Notes under the pieces: model-generated
Seen by the model: the letters and a program-made list of their open reading frames with translations, nothing else
Databases searched by the model: none
Told to the model about the DNA's origin: nothing
NCBI GenBank assembly: GCA_963576735.1
Contig: OY755177.1
Coordinates: forward strand, 3,596,001 to 3,660,000
DNA: 64,000 nucleotides
Origin: Bedellia somnulentella
Lineage: Eukaryota > Arthropoda > Insecta > Lepidoptera > Bedelliidae
Direction: 5' to 3'
Shown here: piece after piece, positions 20,341 through 31,574 of the stretch
Position numbering within the stretch: position 1 is the stretch's first letter
Layout of the letters: every line of letters begins with the position of its first letter
Position numbers and translations under genes: made by a program

Positions 20341-22021
20341 CAGCCTCGATAATGCACCCGGACTTATCCCTTTTAAACTGGGACCAACACGAGTTATATC
20401 CCACTATCATTCCTTTCTCCAGACTATCGATTTAACTAGCATTAAAAATAGGATTAAATTAGTTAAGCATCAAATATTAGAATTACAGCCGGATCTTAAC
20501 AATAGGACAGATTCACTGTACGAACCTCATACAACATATTTACTTAACAAATTGGAAAGCATTTCCCTACAGGTAAAATCCTTTGAGCCAACACGGATAA
20601 AAAGAGGCCTCATAGATGGTCTTGGCTCAATAATTAAGAGCATTTCTGGTAATTTAGATTACACTGATGCTATTAGATATAATGAAGCCATAAGCACTCT
20701 AGGAAATAATGAAGATAAATTAGATGTAGAATTTAGGAATCACATAAGCTTAACCAAGGAATGGATGTCGCGCTATTCTCTTATTCTTAGTAATATAACT
20801 CATAACCAGAACAAGTTATCCGATGTCATAACTCAAATTATGAACGATTCTATAAATTATAAAAATGAATTAATAAAATACGGTCATTTAGCTCAATACC
20901 TTTTGATAATTAGTGATAACGTCGACAGTTTATTCCAGGAGTTAAATAGATTAGAAAATAATTTAACTTTTATTCGTTTTTCAGGAACACACCATTCGAT
21001 GATTAGTTTAGGCATGCTAGTAGAAATGCTAAATAGGTTAAAACAATTATATAGTAGAGAATACATTTTAAATTTAGACATTAGGGAATATTTTGACGTT
21101 ATACAAGTAGGATCATTTTATACAGGCAACAATATAGTCATAGCTTTCAAAATTCCAATAGCCTATCCTGAAACTTTTAACCTTTACAAACTAGCCATTG
21201 TACCCAATAAACATAATGAAGTCCTAATCCCAATCCTACCTTATATAGCAATTCATGATCAAATTTCTAAGTACATGGAGACTGAATGTCCGAAGTTCCA
21301 TTCTGAGTATCTATGCAAGGCGAAGACACACTACAGGGCAAGAAATCAATCCACATGCATTCAACACCTAATTATAAACCAGATACTTGACTCCACCTGC
21401 CAGTTCACTCCTGTATCACTATCAAACGGCGCGTTAGAACAATTAGATGAGCAGCACTACACCATGAGTTTCCCCAACTATACCAAAATTCAATTATCCT
21501 GTGGAAGTGAAGAATACAAGACCGTAAAGGGAAGTTACCTAGCAACCATACCACAAAACTGCCAAGTTAAATCTCCAGAATTCGCTGCAATAAATATTAA
21601 CGATCATATTAAAGGACAAGTAGTAAAGATCCTGGAACTACCTCAATGGAAGAGCAACTCCAAATTTCCCAAAGATGCAGTCCTTCAGCTAAACTCAATA
21701 AACCTTGAGGGCCTTCACACCGCCAACTCAAAAGTCGCTATGGAGATCCCGATGCAGCTACACGATGTCTCCAGCCAATCAATTTACCATACCACCATAC
21801 CTTTTTACACCACATTGTCGATGGGAACAATTGGATTGATTATTCTATTATCATATAAGATACTCAAGCAAAGAAATAAGAAACCCTCAATACACAATGC
21901 AACACCCCCGCAGAGAGTTTATGCCACTATTAGCGAAAAGAAGTCGAAATTCAATCCCAGAGAAGTCCAAGTCAACCCCGAAGTCCTATCAGCAACATTT
22001 TCAGCAAATTGCCGCAAATAG
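20228..22021 (+). CDS. env: Errantivirus Env (F-type fusion glycoprotein)
   Basis: A 597-residue frame overlapping the end of pol, one reading frame away. A hydrophobic segment at about 18-29 would serve as a signal peptide. A furin-type site RIKR (123-126) is followed by a Gly-rich GLIDGLGSIIKSISG stretch, the fusion-peptide arrangement shared by errantivirus Env and baculovirus F proteins. Several NxS/T glycosylation sites and Cys residues follow. A transmembrane helix (about 526-545, with GTIGLIILLSY) precedes a short basic tail. Env is normally made from a spliced mRNA and could let the element pass between cells, for example from ovarian follicle cells to oocyte. I did not identify the splice sites. 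The frame appears uninterrupted. Confidence 0.9.
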   Translation: MLNHVLREILSYPHCYRTPLSLLIILAHLTQGREITLDSLDNAPGLIPFKLGPTRVISHYHSFLQTIDLTSIKNRIKLVKHQILELQPDLNNRTDSLYEPHTTYLLNKLESISLQVKSFEPTRIKRGLIDGLGSIIKSISGNLDYTDAIRYNEAISTLGNNEDKLDVEFRNHISLTKEWMSRYSLILSNITHNQNKLSDVITQIMNDSINYKNELIKYGHLAQYLLIISDNVDSLFQELNRLENNLTFIRFSGTHHSMISLGMLVEMLNRLKQLYSREYILNLDIREYFDVIQVGSFYTGNNIVIAFKIPIAYPETFNLYKLAIVPNKHNEVLIPILPYIAIHDQISKYMETECPKFHSEYLCKAKTHYRARNQSTCIQHLIINQILDSTCQFTPVSLSNGALEQLDEQHYTMSFPNYTKIQLSCGSEEYKTVKGSYLATIPQNCQVKSPEFAAININDHIKGQVVKILELPQWKSNSKFPKDAVLQLNSINLEGLHTANSKVAMEIPMQLHDVSSQSIYHTTIPFYTTLSMGTIGLIILLSYKILKQRNKKPSIHNATPPQRVYATISEKKSKFNPREVQVNPEVLSATFSANCRK

Positions 22022-22032
22022 TTGCTGTTCTC

Positions 22033-22042
22033 AGAGGGGAGG
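22033..22042 (+). promoter_or_regulatory. Polypurine tract
   Basis: AGAGGGGAGG lies directly before the 3' LTR, the standard site from which plus-strand DNA synthesis is primed. Confidence 0.9.
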
Positions 22043-22350
22043 AGTTATGTACCTAGTACACACATAGCAACCGCTAGTAGCAACACCAACTCCACGGCGA
22101 CATCGGAATATTGCTGACGCTGAGCCTCGTGCCGCTTCCTCGTGTCTACGTGACCGCCGCTCACCTAAATCGAATGTTCTAGAAGTTTTCCATTATTTCT
22201 GCTATATTGCACTTTTAGTTTATTCATAGTTTTATATAATTATTTGAATCACTTCAATTCTTACATCGATTGTAGTCATACTTATTTTAATTAAATTCAT
22301 TTATTTTAAATTGGTTTTTTTTGAATCCTCTGGTTGCATCCAACATAATT
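22043..22350 (+). repeat. 3' LTR
   Basis: 308 bp, same sequence as 14096-14403 by eye. It should carry the RNA 3' end. No AATAAA is visible in it, so the processing signal is atypical or differs from the consensus. Confidence 0.95.
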
Positions 22351-22354
22351 TGTA
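22351..22354. repeat. Target-site duplication TGTA (right)
   Basis: Copy of 14092-14095. The TGTATGTATG that follows shows the target was a microsatellite tail. Confidence 0.92.
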
Positions 22355-22822
22355 TGTATGTATGTATTTACATACTTATTTCATTGAAAAGTATTAAAAC
22401 AAATTAAATGAATACTTTAATCTTATTCTTCTTTTTCCAATTTAGTAACATTATTTTATAATTGTTTCTGTATTGAATTTAATTTCAAATCAAATGGATT
22501 CTCTAACATGTTTTTACTATACTTATACTGTTAAGAATTTCGTTCTAGTTTTATTGTTACGTGTTATTCTTTATGTATGGTATTATTAGGGATCCACTAC
22601 CTAAGTAGTCATAACACGTCTATCCACAGGTCACAAGAGTAACAACACGTATGACGACAGAATAAGGTTGATTGTTGAATAGCGGCGACTCAAAATTAGA
22701 TTCGAATCCTCATTTCATTGATTGTCGGCCAGTATTTCTTGTATATGCTCTACACTTTGCAATAGCACGCTTAGCGCGTAACTAATTTTTATTCTACCCT
22801 ACAAATGTCATAAATTTACGTC
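22355..22822. other. No recognised feature
   Basis: The (TATG)n tail continues for a few units and is followed by AT-rich anonymous sequence without ORFs. Confidence 0.5.
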
Positions 22823-23040
22823 TATATATATACTCACGGCTATAAATCCCTAAAAAGGTTAGTCAGAGTTAAGAAATTAGAAATTCCTCAGCCACTTTAG
22901 GAGTTAAGTGAGGAAAAGATGATAAAACAAAGGTTGTCGGTGATGGGTCTCCAACCGCATCACCCAAAAATCCATTAAAAAGCCCCAAAACCCCTATTAC
23001 GTACACTCACGGGAAGAAATGGGGTAGTGCTATGCTAAAG
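22823..23040 (-). mobile_element. Family A copy
   Basis: From 'atatactcacggctataaatccc' to 'gaaatggggtagtgctatgctaa'. It is missing the last few bases of the head. Confidence 0.85.
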
Positions 23041-23431
23041 TTTTTGTTTAATTCACTTACATTTTTTCCTACGAATAAAACTCTCGAAAAAATCTTGAAT
23101 GACTTAGATATGGTTTAGTTATAGGTAGTAGTTGGTAGTATTAACTTATTTGTTTATCGGTAGAAATATGCTGTTGATGACATATTCCTAAATAACTAAA
23201 GATTCAGCGACCATTCTGTCAAAGAGGCTTAAACGATTATCTTCAAATTGTTTGAGATCTTAAACAAACTCACTAAAGCTTCCAAATTACTTGACTCTTT
23301 GAGACACACTCGGTTCTTGTTTTGATTTGCAAATTTAGGGTGCTTTATATCCATTATTGATATTTCTTGTAGCAAGCTTCAGTGTACATTTTGAAGAGTT
23401 CAGGTTTCATTATTTTCAGTCAGACAGAAAA

Positions 23432-23674
23432 TAAGCTGTGTAGTGTCGGCGAATAGCACTACCCATTACTGACCGCGGGTGGTTCGTAGGAGGGACTAAG
23501 GGTATTGGTGATTTTTCGGCGATGCGATTGAATACCCATCACCAAGAACCCTTATTTTACTATCTTTTCTCCACTTAATTTCCATAAGTGACTGAGGAAT
23601 TTCATATTCCGAAGGTCTGGCCACCCCTTTTAGAGATTTATAGCCGTGATATATTTATATATGTATGTATGTAC
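23432..23674 (+). mobile_element. Family A copy, full length
   Basis: 'agctgtgtagtgtcggcgaatagcac' to 'gtgatatatttatatatgtatgtatgta'. A few bases of the head ('ttaga') are missing. Confidence 0.85.
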
Positions 23675-23937
23675 AGAAAATAAATAAGAATACTTTCAGT
23701 GCAATTGATCATGAGTATCTTGGAGTAAAGCTTAGGTGAAACTTAATCATTATATTAGTCATGACTTTATCTGGTTACTTTGAGTAAATAATTGGCCTAG
23801 CTTGTATAGAGCCTTTTATACGAAAAACACATAATCTGCCAGCCCTACTTACCTTAATACTCAACTCTACCTCGTTCTTTTGCTTAAATATTAAATATCC
23901 GTAACCGTTTCATCTCAATCGATAAAAACTCGAGTCC

Positions 23938-24206
23938 GTCAAGCAGACAGTCGGTTCGAACCCCGAGTCGGTCCTACAAAAATGTGTCTTTTCTAAAGTC
24001 ATATGTGTGGTTAATTTAACATGGTTGCTAATGGTGAGGGAAAACATCGAGAGGAAATTAGTGTGATCCTACCAAACGGCAAAAGGCCTGCCCCAAATCA
24101 AATGAGCACACTGTCCAAGCAAAACGTGAACAAAAGGTGACAATGTCACGTGATGTTTTAGTACTTCTTCGGGGATATACGGCGTGAATGTTTTAATTTG
24201 AGTTGA
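23938..24206 (+). mobile_element. Family B SINE
   Basis: B box 'ggttcgaacccc', then 'gtcttttctaaagtcatatgtg', 'ggtgagggaaaacatcgagagg' and 'cggggatatacggcgtgaatg'. The A-box side is lost and the core is shortened. Confidence 0.8.
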
Positions 24207-24720
24207 TATTAAATCCATTGTCTGCATCATATGGTATGGTGAGTACAAAGTTTCAAACAATATATTGTTGCAAAATTTTAAAGGTCTCTTGCTTAGCTGG
24301 TATGGTATTATTGAAAGTTTCCGCTCACTTATTCTTTACAACTTAACACTAACAAGCAAAATGTATGAAAGTTAGGTAACCACCGCAGATTCTAAGAGCT
24401 GATTTTAGGGATCACGTGTATGGTGTATAAAACTATAAAATACCAGACACACGATGCAATGTAAGCCGACGCTTTGCTTCTGACCGCGGGAAGCCAATGG
24501 ATGCAGACAGTGACAAACTGGTAGTGAAATGAACAAAAATACTATATACATATAGCGTGAAGGCGGTATGATATTAATTATCTGCCCGGTCGGTTGTTAA
24601 TATTAAGCGACTCGCACTGCCAAAAATTTATCAGATTGGTTCGTCTTGGCGGGGGCACTACCGTTATACTGATAATAAAATGAAATCACTTACAGTTTAC
24701 CATAGGTTAATTGTTCACCG

Positions 24721-24966
24721 ACACACACATAGATATACTCACGGCTATAAATCCCTATAAGGCTCAGCCAAAGCTAAGGAATTAAAAATTCCTCAGCCAC
24801 TTTTGGAAAGTTAAGTGGGGAAAAAATGGTAAAATAAAGGTTGTTGGTGATGGGTCTCCAACCGCATCGCCCAAAGATTCCTCAAAAGCCCCAATACCGT
24901 TAGTCGCCTTTTACGTACACCCGCCGGAAGAAATGGAGTAGTGCTATTCTAAGCCGACACTACGCG
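24721..24966 (-). mobile_element. Family A copy, full length
   Basis: Tail 'cacacatagatatactcacgg' to 'taagccgacactacgcg'. Confidence 0.88.
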
Positions 24967-25159
24967 TTGACACACGCACTATGAAATAAATTGACGGTAT
25001 AATGAAGAAATAAGATTTAGCACAAAAACAAACACAGCACAAAAAGACAGTCATATAAAAGAGTGAAGTAAATACTTACGAGTCAGTATTAATAAGACTA
25101 ACAGGCACGGTTCGATAAATGTAAAAAGAAAATGCAGGAAATTATATGTGAAAATGATT

Positions 25160-25345
25160 TCATATTTCTCGCAGCCCATCTATGTCCCCACCAAGGGGCT
25201 CGAGCCTACCCTATATAGGGTGATTTGGCCATTGTCCACTACGCTGGCCAATTGCGGCTTGGCAGACGTTAGACGACTACTACCGTAATAGTAGCCGGGA
25301 CCGACGGCTTAACGTGCCCTCCGAAGCACGGAATCATCTTAGTTT
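25160..25345 (+). repeat. Dispersed repeat with 'ggggctcgagcctaccctatatagg'
   Basis: 'gtccccaccaaggggctcgag' and 'ctatatagggtgatttggc' recur at 53583-53650. Inverted, shorter pieces lie at about 36770-36815 and 51600-51645. Here the unit continues through 'ggccaattgcggcttggcagacg' and 'cgtgccctccgaagcacgg', a GC-richer block. Family unknown to me by name; probably a SINE or LINE 3' region. Confidence 0.6.
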
Positions 25346-25395
25346 TCGGATAACTTAAATATGATTTTATATTTAAGTTAAGTATAATATTATTG

Positions 25396-25622
25396 CCGTG
25401 TAGTGTCGGCTTAGAATAACACTACCCCATTTCTACCCGTGGGTGATCGTAAGAGGCGACTAAGGGTATAGGGGGTTTTTTAAGTGATTTTTGGGCGATG
25501 TTGTTGGAGACCGGTCTCTTGGAGAACTTCCAAAAGTGGCTGAGGAATTTTTCATTCCAGAGCTCTGGCTACCCCGTTAAGGGATTTATAGCCGTGAGTA
25601 TATGTATGTACGTATGTATGTA
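25396..25622 (+). mobile_element. Family A copy, internal deletion
   Basis: 'gtgtagtgtcggcttagaataac' to a clean (TATG/TACG)n tail. About 20 bases around the 'catcaccaa...ttttacc' segment are missing. Confidence 0.88.
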
Positions 25623-26172
25623 TAATATTATGTAAATTAATTACATACATGTGTATGTGTAGGTGTAGTCAACATACATTTAGCTCTGGAACGTGGATAT
25701 TAAATAGCGCTATTTCTTCTTTTATTATGGGTCCCTATGACATACTATGAATTATTTAGTAAGTAGTATTAAGGTATAAGGTAGGTATAGGTATTAAGAT
25801 AGGTACTAAAGTACCAGATTTAAAACAATAGTAACAGCAAGTGATTCAACACAAAACAATACTTGTCTCCTCTGGATTTGTTCCCAAATGAAGATTAATG
25901 AGTACGTTTCTTTATTCGCTGAGTTTAATTTGGTTTTTGTTTGACCCATTCTTTTATATTAGGGCAGCGACAAATAAATTAGCAGATTTATTACTTTCGT
26001 GTTTCGCAGATAAATTTATCTTTTTTAGACGCAGAAAGAGTTATGAGACAGACCATTTGTAAAAAATTTTTTGTTGAATTAGGAAAATCAAGTCGAAGCT
26101 TTATTTATTACCGTTTTACTCATATTTTCAAGGACTTTGAAATTAAAATATTTTTAACCTGAGTAGATTTTT
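25623..26172. other. No recognised feature
   Basis: AT-rich with short 'aggtaggtatagg' repeats near 25778. No ORF. Confidence 0.5.
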
Positions 26173-26328
26173 AGTATGTATGAAGAATAAAAGAGCACGT
26201 ATGAAAAGATTGATGGATGTGAATGAAGCTAGAGAGGTTTGCCAGGATCGTACAAAGTGGCGATCGATAGTCTCTGCTTACCCCAATGGGAACTAACGGC
26301 GTGAGAATATGTATGTATGTATGTATAG
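26173..26328 (+). mobile_element. Family L LINE 3' end
   Basis: Starts at 'agtatgtatgaagaataaaag' and reads in one frame as MKNKRA, RLMDVNEAREVCQDR and KWRSIVSAYPNGN before a stop. It then ends 'ggcgtgagaatatg(tatg)n'. This is the C-terminal tail of a LINE polyprotein plus its 3' terminus, 5' truncated. Confidence 0.75.
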
Positions 26329-27377
26329 ATTTTTAGTTTTTTTTGTGGGAAAATAATATTTTCGTTTTTTTTTTTTAATTAAACAGCGTTCTGTAAAAAC
26401 CCTATATAGACTTACAAAACATATTATGAACCTTCCACTACCTACTTCTGTTCACGTTTAAATACTTAAAAGGGTAGGTTAATAATAATGTTTTTTGTTT
26501 AAGTAATGTTGTTTTTAAGAAACTAGTATCCGATTCAATAAGTATAACTCATTTCCTTCCCCACGTGTCGTAAAAGGCAGCTTATAGGCGAAGTCAATGG
26601 AGACTCATCCCTGACGATCCTTTACTTTACAATCACATTTATTTTATAACATAATAACATACTCACTAAGCTTGCAATAACTGAAATTCACTCTTCCTTT
26701 TTTTGGGAATTACAGTGTTGTGATAGTGTGTTTTTATGTAGCAGAGATAAATACAATGTAAACTATTTAATAACGACACCCGTAGTTATTAAACAGGATT
26801 CAATACAAAAATGTAATAAAAGTTGCCACCATTTCATTCGAAATACCGAAGCACATTTTATTATTTACTTTCTATATAAACAGCTCTTTTGTAATTAACG
26901 GCGCGAAAAGTTTGGTTCAGCCGTCTCGTCACTGACTATCATGTTGCAGGCTGAATAAAAAAAAAGTATTTAATTTGATTATTTTGATAGCATTTGATAA
27001 CTTATATGGCCTATTGGATAAGTGGCTAGTAGTTGGGACACAAGTTCAAGGGTTCAAATTAATGAGGGCAACGAGGCACTGAGGATACGATGAATATGAA
27101 TGATTACTTCTCAGTCATTAATGTTGTTTATTTGTGACTATGTTTAGCTATAATATCTTATCAATAAATTTTACTTACTTGAGAGTCATATTGATCTGTG
27201 TATAATGTCTGTATACATCTATTTATTAATTTACTAGTCAACCCCCGCAACTTAGTCTGCGCGCCATAAAACCTACTTATAATAATAATTTTCTGTAAAA
27301 TACCTTCATGCTTTTTATCATTAGTAAACACGTTTCCAAGGATATTCAAAGTATTTCACTTGCGCTAATTTTCATTG
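26329..27377. other. No recognised feature
   Basis: Anonymous AT-rich DNA, including a short T-run. The small minus-strand ORF at 27161-27349 has no recognisable content. Confidence 0.45.
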
Positions 27378-27601
27378 TTGGAGTGAACCTCCATTTACCC
27401 CCGAATTTTGTATTTTGCATGAAACCTAACTAATTTTGCATGATGGTCAAAGGCATCAAGGGCCAGGTTTTGGCGGAGAGATGTTTAGAATAAATGTTAC
27501 CATTGAAGAATGATGACCCCTTAAAGTTTCCCATGTAAGCCTATGAGAAACTATTGTAAAAAAATCTGATATCTCTTTAATTTTGTTCAGCTTCGCTCCA
27601 A
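27378..27601. mobile_element. Small TIR element E
   Basis: Begins 'ttggagtgaacctccatttacccccg' and ends 'cttcgctccaa', the inverse of its first 11 bases with one mismatch. The same ends and the same 'ccatttacccccga-ttttgtattt' start recur at 58221, so it is a family. No ORF. Confidence 0.65.
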
Positions 27602-27796
27602 TTTCAGTAAAAGTAAACTTTTAAAAGCTGGCACTGATTTAACGCAGTGTTTGAAGCCTATAGCATGGACTTACGTCTATTATAGGCAGCAATGTATAAT
27701 GCATAATCCCTCAAGCCAACCATATGTTTAATTTTGCAATGTATTTTTCATATATTTTATATTAGCTGCTTTTGTATTAGGTTTAATTACTTAATA

Positions 27797-28085
27797 TACT
27801 TTACGGCCATATATCCGAAAAAAGGGCAGACAGAGCTTTAGAGCTAAAAAATCCTCAGCCAAATTTGGAAGGTGGTAGGAGACAACATACATACATACAT
27901 ATACTCACGGCTATAAATCCCTTAACGGGGTAACCAGAGCTTTGGAATGAAATAGGAGACAAGAAGGTAGAAATAAAGTATCGTTGTTGATGGGTCTCTA
28001 ACCGCATCGCCCAAAAACCATCGCCATCGCCTCTAGGCGTCGTTGCCCAGAAAGGGGTAGTGACATTCTACTCATTACACGGCAA
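27797..28085 (-). mobile_element. Family A copy interrupted by another family A insertion
   Basis: The outer copy runs from 'tttacggccatatatcc' to the degenerate head 'attctactcattacacgg'. A 67-bp family A fragment (27886-27952) sits inside it, bracketed by TAGGAGACAA. Confidence 0.85.
27886..27952 (-). mobile_element. 5'-truncated family A insertion with 10-bp target duplication
   Basis: Only the 3' 67 bases ('catacatacatac...ctttggaatga') were inserted. TAGGAGACAA lies at both 27876-27885 and 27953-27962. A short 5'-truncated insert with its tail at the target duplication is the signature of target-primed reverse transcription. Confidence 0.9.
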
Positions 28086-28478
28086 CTATAAATTAAAATA
28101 AAATAAATATAATAATAAAATAAAATATATAAATTGAAATATACTATTTAAAAATTGTCATAGTAAATCAAACAGTGCCTACAACATGATGTAATGATTA
28201 ACGTATGCCAATTCGACAGTACTGTCTGTTTCATACCAAATTAATGAATATCATCAGCATGCATGAGTTTCGCGCGCCATTGTGTGATTGTTGTCTGTGA
28301 CCCCCCTATTTGCATACATCTTGATTTAATGAATATTGATCAAGAGCTTTCAGCTTTATTTAACACTCGCTTTGAACTTCTTTAACGGGATTAATATGGA
28401 AGAGAATGGATTATTCCTTTTTACTGCAAAATTTTCATAGAATCAATACCTAAATATATTCTTTATGCACTTTGTGAA

Positions 28479-28697
28479 AACATACATATTCACACGGCTA
28501 TAAATCCCTAGAAGGGGTAGCCAGAGCTAAGGAATTAGAAATTCCTCAGCCACTTTTGGAAAGTTTAGTGGGGAGAAGATGGTAAAGGTTGTTGGTGATG
28601 GTTCTCCGCATCGCCCAAAAATCCCTTAAAAGCCCCAACACCGTTAGTCGCCTCTTACCATCGGTAGGAACGGGGTAGTACAATTCTAAGCCTGAGA
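28479..28697 (-). mobile_element. Family A copy
   Basis: 'acatacatattcacacggctataaatccctag' to 'ggggtagtacaattctaagcc', with small internal deletions. Confidence 0.85.
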
Positions 28698-29097
28698 AAT
28701 GACATGAGATTAGATTCAGAAAGCCGTCATAAATCAATACTAAAATTAGGTATCGATGGTCTTATGCACGTAGTTGTATCTGAATCATAGAATAAAGTGC
28801 ATACTAAGTTTGTGATTTAAATACAACCAGAGTGAAAGTTTTACTTCACTACTCAGAATTTTATTATGCAAAACATCACCAGTCGTCACAGCCACGGTGT
28901 ATATGGATTAATTTTGTTTGCAAAAGTAAAAATCTGGACATAAACTGTCCTTCTTTCTAGTTAAAGTTTTCAGTTACATGTACTAACATGATGATGTAGT
29001 TCATAATGTTTGAAATATTAACATACAAACAAAAACGCGTTCGCGTTACTAGTATAAATTTGAGAGATAAACATAAAGTATTTTTTTTAATAAAGCT

Positions 29098-29315
29098 CAG
29101 TAGTGTCGGCTTAGAATAGTACTGCTCTATTTCTTCTCATGGATGTTCGTAAGAAACGGCTAAGGGTATTGGGACTTTTAAAGTGATTTTTGGCGATGCG
29201 GTTGGAGACCAATCAATAAAAACCTTTGTTAAACAATCTTATCGCCACACAACTACCAAAAGTGGCTGAGGAATTTCTTATTCCGAAGCCCTGGCCACCT
29301 TTTTTAGGGCGACAG
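29098..29315 (+). mobile_element. Family A copy, 3' truncated
   Basis: Starts 'agtagtgtcggcttagaatag' and stops at 'gccaccttttttagggc'. The 'gccgtgagtatatg' terminus is missing. Confidence 0.85.
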
Positions 29316-29847
29316 AAATAAATGTTAATAGGAGTGAGAAGATATGTAGATGATATTAATGTTGTCGGTTTGAAAAGTAGACTTCCTGTATGGCTAGCAT
29401 GAACGACCTTTTAATTAGATATCGCGTGGTATAAAAAAAACCATTTATTTTGCAGTTACATAGTATCGTATACTTTTATCTCATCCTCACCGACAGAGCA
29501 TCGATAAAATAACGCTCGAGCTAGGCCTCCTGAGGTGTGGATAGAGTGGACATGGTAGACATTAAATATATTTTTTTTATTTTTGGATATATGTCCAGTA
29601 TTTCAAAAAGACACTGTTTAAGGAGAGAATAAAAAGTCAATAAATACTTACGACATATTTCAACGATTTGAGTTAAAGTGGCTACAAAGATTGCAGTACG
29701 AAAGATCATCGTTATTTTGAATTAACAAAACTAAAGGTAATTAATGGTCTATTAACATAAGATAATAAGAATATAGATCAATTGGTTCAAAAGATTCAAT
29801 TGGTGAAAGAGATCTATAGAGCCAACGTACCTTAAACAAATATAGAG
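29316..29847. other. No recognised feature
   Basis: AT-rich. The minus-strand ORF at 29521-29709 has no known motif. Confidence 0.45.
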
Positions 29848-30021
29848 ATTGTGCTCAAAAAGGCCGGCGTCCGAAGTATGAAGAATAAAAGAGCATGTAT
29901 GAGAAGAATGATGAATGTAACAGAAGCAAAAGAGATTTGCCTGGATCGTTAAAAGTGGCGCTCTATAGTCTCTACCTACATCAATGGGAACAATGGGCGT
30001 GAGTATAAGTAAGTAAGTAAG
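29848..30021 (+). mobile_element. Family L LINE 3' end
   Basis: 'gtgctcaaaaaggccggcgtcc' followed by codons for MKNKRACMRRMMNVTEAKEICLDR. The frame is then broken by a stop, and it ends 'gggcgtgagtataag(taag)n'. The tail unit is TAAG rather than TATG. Confidence 0.75.
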
Positions 30022-30154
30022 AGATCAATTCTGTGCGGAAAATTACTTGTAAAAACTATAATAGGATTAACATTGCAAAAATATTTCGGCTAATTACGTT
30101 TAAACTTAGAAAAAGAGTTTTGTCTAAAATCCTCAAAATCAGGCTTCATATCAC

Positions 30155-30259
30155 ATATATACATACTCATCATTATTTCCCATTTGGGTAGACAGAGACT
30201 ATCAATACCCACTTTTTACGATCCTGGCAAACCTTTCTAGCTTCGTTAACATCCATGAA
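30155..30259 (-). mobile_element. Family L LINE 3' end
   Basis: Inverse copy: tail 'tatatacatactcatcattatttcccatttggg', then 'gtacgatcctggcaaacc'-type body and 'cttcgttaacatccatg'. Confidence 0.7.
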
Positions 30260-30380
30260 TTTAAATTCAAATCACACAACTTACCTTCATCAATGCCTAC
30301 CCAATAAAACGCAAATAAAACAGATGATACATTTACTAAGCGAGTGTATGCAAGTTTGACTATTACTCGACCAAACTTGC

Positions 30381-31207
30381 GAAGAATATGACATAGCTAA
30401 CAAAGTTCCAACTTCGCAGGGGCGGTTAACAGCTCGTTAAAGTGCAGCCGAACTGAGTGCTGGGACTCGAGCTGTTAACAAATTGCCGACATACGCAGCC
30501 GACGATGTTGATAGTAAAACACGATAATATGAGATAACAACGAGGTGGTCATGTAGAGTGTTTGTGTAGTTTTTGTATGATTTGTATTTTTCGTAAATGT
30601 TTCATATTGATAAACAACTGTGATAACTCAGTATCTAAAACCGTCATCTATCGTGCAACTTCTTAGCAATAAAATTATTATTTTGTACAGACATATACTC
30701 ACGGCTTCAAATACCTGAAGGGGTAGCCAGCGCTTCAGAATAACAAACTTCTCAGCCACTTTAGGAAGCTGAGAGAGGAGAATATTGTACAATAAAGTTT
30801 GTTGGAGGTAAGTAAGTGATTCAATCAAGAAAAAAAGTATGGGTAAAATAACTGTGAAGCTAGATTATTATCAACACAGTCGATAACTAATATGAAGAAT
30901 ATGACATAGCAAACAAAGTCCCAACTTCGCAGAGGCGGTTAACAGTTCGTTAAAGTGCAGCCTAAGAGCACTCAGTTGGGAGTTGAGCTGCTAACAAATT
31001 GCCGACATACGCAGCCGACGATGTTGATAGTAAAACACGATAATATGAGATAACAACGAGGTGGTAATGTAGCGTTTGTACGTACAATTGGTAGGATTAG
31101 TATTTTTCGTAAATGTTTAATATTGATGAACAACCGTAATAAATCAGTAACTAAAACAGTCTTCTATCGTGCATTTAGCTTAGCAGTACAATTATTAATA
31201 TATACAG
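30381..31207 (+). repeat. Direct duplication of about 310 bp
   Basis: 30381-30690 and 30894-31207 are the same unit, both starting 'gaagaatatgacatagc' and sharing 'ttgccgacatacgcagccgacgatg' and 'gtatttttcgtaaatgttt'. Divergence is moderate. A family A fragment sits at the end of the first copy. Confidence 0.88.
30689..30809 (-). mobile_element. Family A copy, 5' truncated
   Basis: 'acagacatatactcacggcttcaaat' to 'aataaagtttgttggagg'. It lies exactly at the end of the first 310-bp duplicate. Confidence 0.82.
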
Positions 31208-31324
31208 GCCAATGACCTAATTAACAAAACTAAGTACAAGAACATAGAAAAAAAATGTACGGGTCGAATTGAGAACACTCCTTTTTTTAAAGTCGGTTAA
31301 AAAGGAAACACGTTATTGCACATC

Positions 31325-31574
31325 TTATACTTACTTACTTATACTCACGGCTGTAAATCCCTAGAAGGGGTAGCCAGAGCTAAGGAATCAGAAATTCCTC
31401 AGCCACTTTTGAAAATGTGAGTGAGGGAAAGATTGTAAAAATAGAGGTTGTTGGTGATGGGTCTCCAACCACATCGCCAAAAAATTCCTTAAAAACCCCA
31501 AAACCGTTAGTCGCCTCTTACGTACTCCCACCGGAAGAAATGGGGTAGTGCTATTCTAAGCCGACACTACACAG
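31325..31574 (-). mobile_element. Family A copy, full length
   Basis: Tail (ACTT)n 'cttacttacttatactcacggctg' to 'taagccgacactacacagc'. It directly follows the dispersed 'aagtcggtt' repeat end at 31247-31305. Confidence 0.9.

Larger units (their letters stand above)
14096..22350 (+). mobile_element. Errantivirus-type LTR retrotransposon, apparently intact
   Basis: An 8255-bp element with LTRs that begin AGT and end ATT, a tRNA-Ser primer site, a repeat-bearing leader, three long frames (gag, pol, env) and a polypurine tract. LTR sequence, domain order and the env frame place it in the insect gypsy/17.6/TED group (Metaviridae, genus Errantivirus). I see no difference between the two LTRs and no stop or frameshift in the domains, so the insertion is recent. 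It landed in the (TGTA)n tail of an older element whose end ('ggcgtgagtacatg') survives just before it. Confidence 0.95.
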
